Source of the DNA: PSLL01 sp964389705
Lineage (GTDB): Bacteria; Desulfobacterota_D; UBA1144; Nemesobacterales; CSP1-2
NCBI GenBank assembly: GCA_964389705.1
Contig: CAYMEO010000041.1
Coordinates: 1 to 23,595, forward strand
Length of the DNA: 23,595 bases
Direction of reading: 5' to 3'
Shown here piece after piece: positions 23,046 to 23,595 of the stretch (position 1 is its first letter; each line of letters opens with the position of its first letter). Under the pieces are notes generated by a model. That model had not been told where the DNA came from, made no database searches, and saw only the letters and a program-made list of their open reading frames with translations. Position numbers and translations under genes: made by a program.

Positions 23046-23456
23046 CTAACTTCTCTTTTTGTACATCAGATTATCTAATGCGAACTGACCGCCTCCAGCC
23101 ACAGCTAGGAATAGAAAAATAAAGCAAAATAACACGGCTAATTCTCCATGATTGAGTATAGGCCAGAGACCTCGTGGAGCATGACCCATAAAATAGGCTA
23201 CCGCCATCTCACCCGAGAGCACAAACGCAATAGGACGAGTGAATAGTCCCAATAATATGCACAAGCCCCCGAAAAACTCCAATACCCCAGCAAACCACAT
23301 CAAATTGGGAAATGGCGCGGATGCCCCATTTCCACCCAATCCCCCAAATAACCCAAAGAGTTTCTGGGCTCCATGCTCCATAAAGAGAAGAGCCGCGATA
23401 ATACGCAACAATGTAAGTGCTAATCCAACATATCTGCTTTGTGTGTGTTCAGCCAC
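23046..23456 (-). CDS. DoxX-family membrane protein
   Basis: This 136-aa protein has four hydrophobic helices and the DoxX pattern: RIIAALLFMEHGAQKLFG, then FAGVLEFFGGLCILLGLFTRPIA, then MAVAYFMGHAPRG and a last helix ending in GGGQFALDNLM. DoxX relatives act in thiosulfate:quinone oxidation in Acidianus and in redox or thiol stress in other organisms; the role here is open. The start is GTG 23456 behind AGGAGG (7-base spacing). It lies between the ABC ATPase gene and the adaptor gene, in the same direction, which is an unusual place. Confidence 0.88.
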   Translation of the reverse strand: MAEHTQSRYVGLALTLLRIIAALLFMEHGAQKLFGLFGGLGGNGASAPFPNLMWFAGVLEFFGGLCILLGLFTRPIAFVLSGEMAVAYFMGHAPRGLWPILNHGELAVLFCFIFLFLAVAGGGQFALDNLMYKKRS

Positions 23457-23518
23457 AGATTGACCTCCTAATTGGACTCATTGTATTTGGAGCATAATAA
23501 CTCTATTTAATCGCTCTC

Positions 23519-23595
23519 TTATGACCCCTTACCCTCGAACCTTTTATCTTCAATTATCTGTCCATCCCTAAAAGAAACTATCCTCTGAGCATATG
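23519..23595 (-). CDS. C-terminus of an ABC transporter ATP-binding protein (partial)
   Basis: The last 24 codons of a minus-strand gene run in from beyond the window end. The peptide YAQRIVSFRDGQIIEDKRFE then GKGS and stop matches the final segment of MacB/LolD-type ATPases, where a D-loop/H-loop region is followed by (Y/A)AxRxxxxxDGxIxED. It would supply the ATPase for the permease and adaptor downstream. The gene is cut by the window edge, so Walker motifs cannot be checked. Confidence 0.7.
   Translation of the reverse strand, partial: YAQRIVSFRDGQIIEDKRFEGKGS

Noticed and set aside
1..23595. CRISPR arrays, tRNA or rRNA genes
   Set aside because: No regularly spaced direct repeats with spacers, and no cloverleaf or rRNA signatures, were seen on either strand.

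Overview
The window reads as chromosomal DNA of a diderm bacterium of moderate to low GC. Evidence for this is a periplasmic HtrA protease, a MacA-type adaptor with an FtsX-type permease, a PstS with a signal peptide, and Shine-Dalgarno sites such as AGGAGGTGAT. Several genes have an archaeal or anaerobe flavour (Thi4 thiazole synthase, a thiolase fused to a DUF35 OB-fold, a zincin-like protein resembling DUF6775). A Thermodesulfobacteriota- or Nitrospirota-like lineage would fit, but the sequence does not fix the taxon.

Layout. Positions 1-2770 (+) carry thi4 and a GAF-GGDEF diguanylate cyclase. Positions 2926-5644 (-) carry htrA, a RidA-family gene and the zincin-like gene. A thiolase-DUF35 fusion (5847-7358, +) converges on a type II NADH dehydrogenase fused to cNMP-binding and CBS domains (7400-9424, -). 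Two base-identical 114-bp MITEs lie in inverted orientation at 2787-2900 and 9656-9769. Each has TIRs like the IS5/IS903 group and its own 9-bp target duplication.

From 14835 down to 9888 (-) runs a gene cluster. It encodes a 49-aa Gly-rich membrane peptide, a Cys-less HMA_2 protein, a DUF5132-like membrane/coiled-coil protein, a 70-aa membrane/coiled-coil protein, a P1B-type ATPase, a 124-aa amphipathic-helix protein, a cation diffusion facilitator (CDF) and an 86-aa unknown. Both transporters lack the usual Cys/His metal ligands. A vestigial ArsR-like reading frame lies beside it. The content recalls ferrosome (fez, P1B-6 ATPase) gene clusters.

Upstream (20414-15052, -) is a complete Pst operon: pstS, pstC, pstA, pstB, a calcineurin-like phosphoesterase and phoU. 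TTAACA boxes at 11-bp spacing, typical of PhoP/PhoB sites, precede pstS (three boxes). A second array of four boxes lies between phoU and the membrane/metal cluster and points into that cluster. The main inference is therefore that a fez-like membrane/metal-transport operon belongs to the phosphate regulon. This is attractive because ferrosomes are iron-phosphorus granules.

The right end (23595-20551, -) holds a split MacAB-like exporter: the C-terminus of an ABC ATPase, a DoxX protein, a membrane-fusion protein and a permease.
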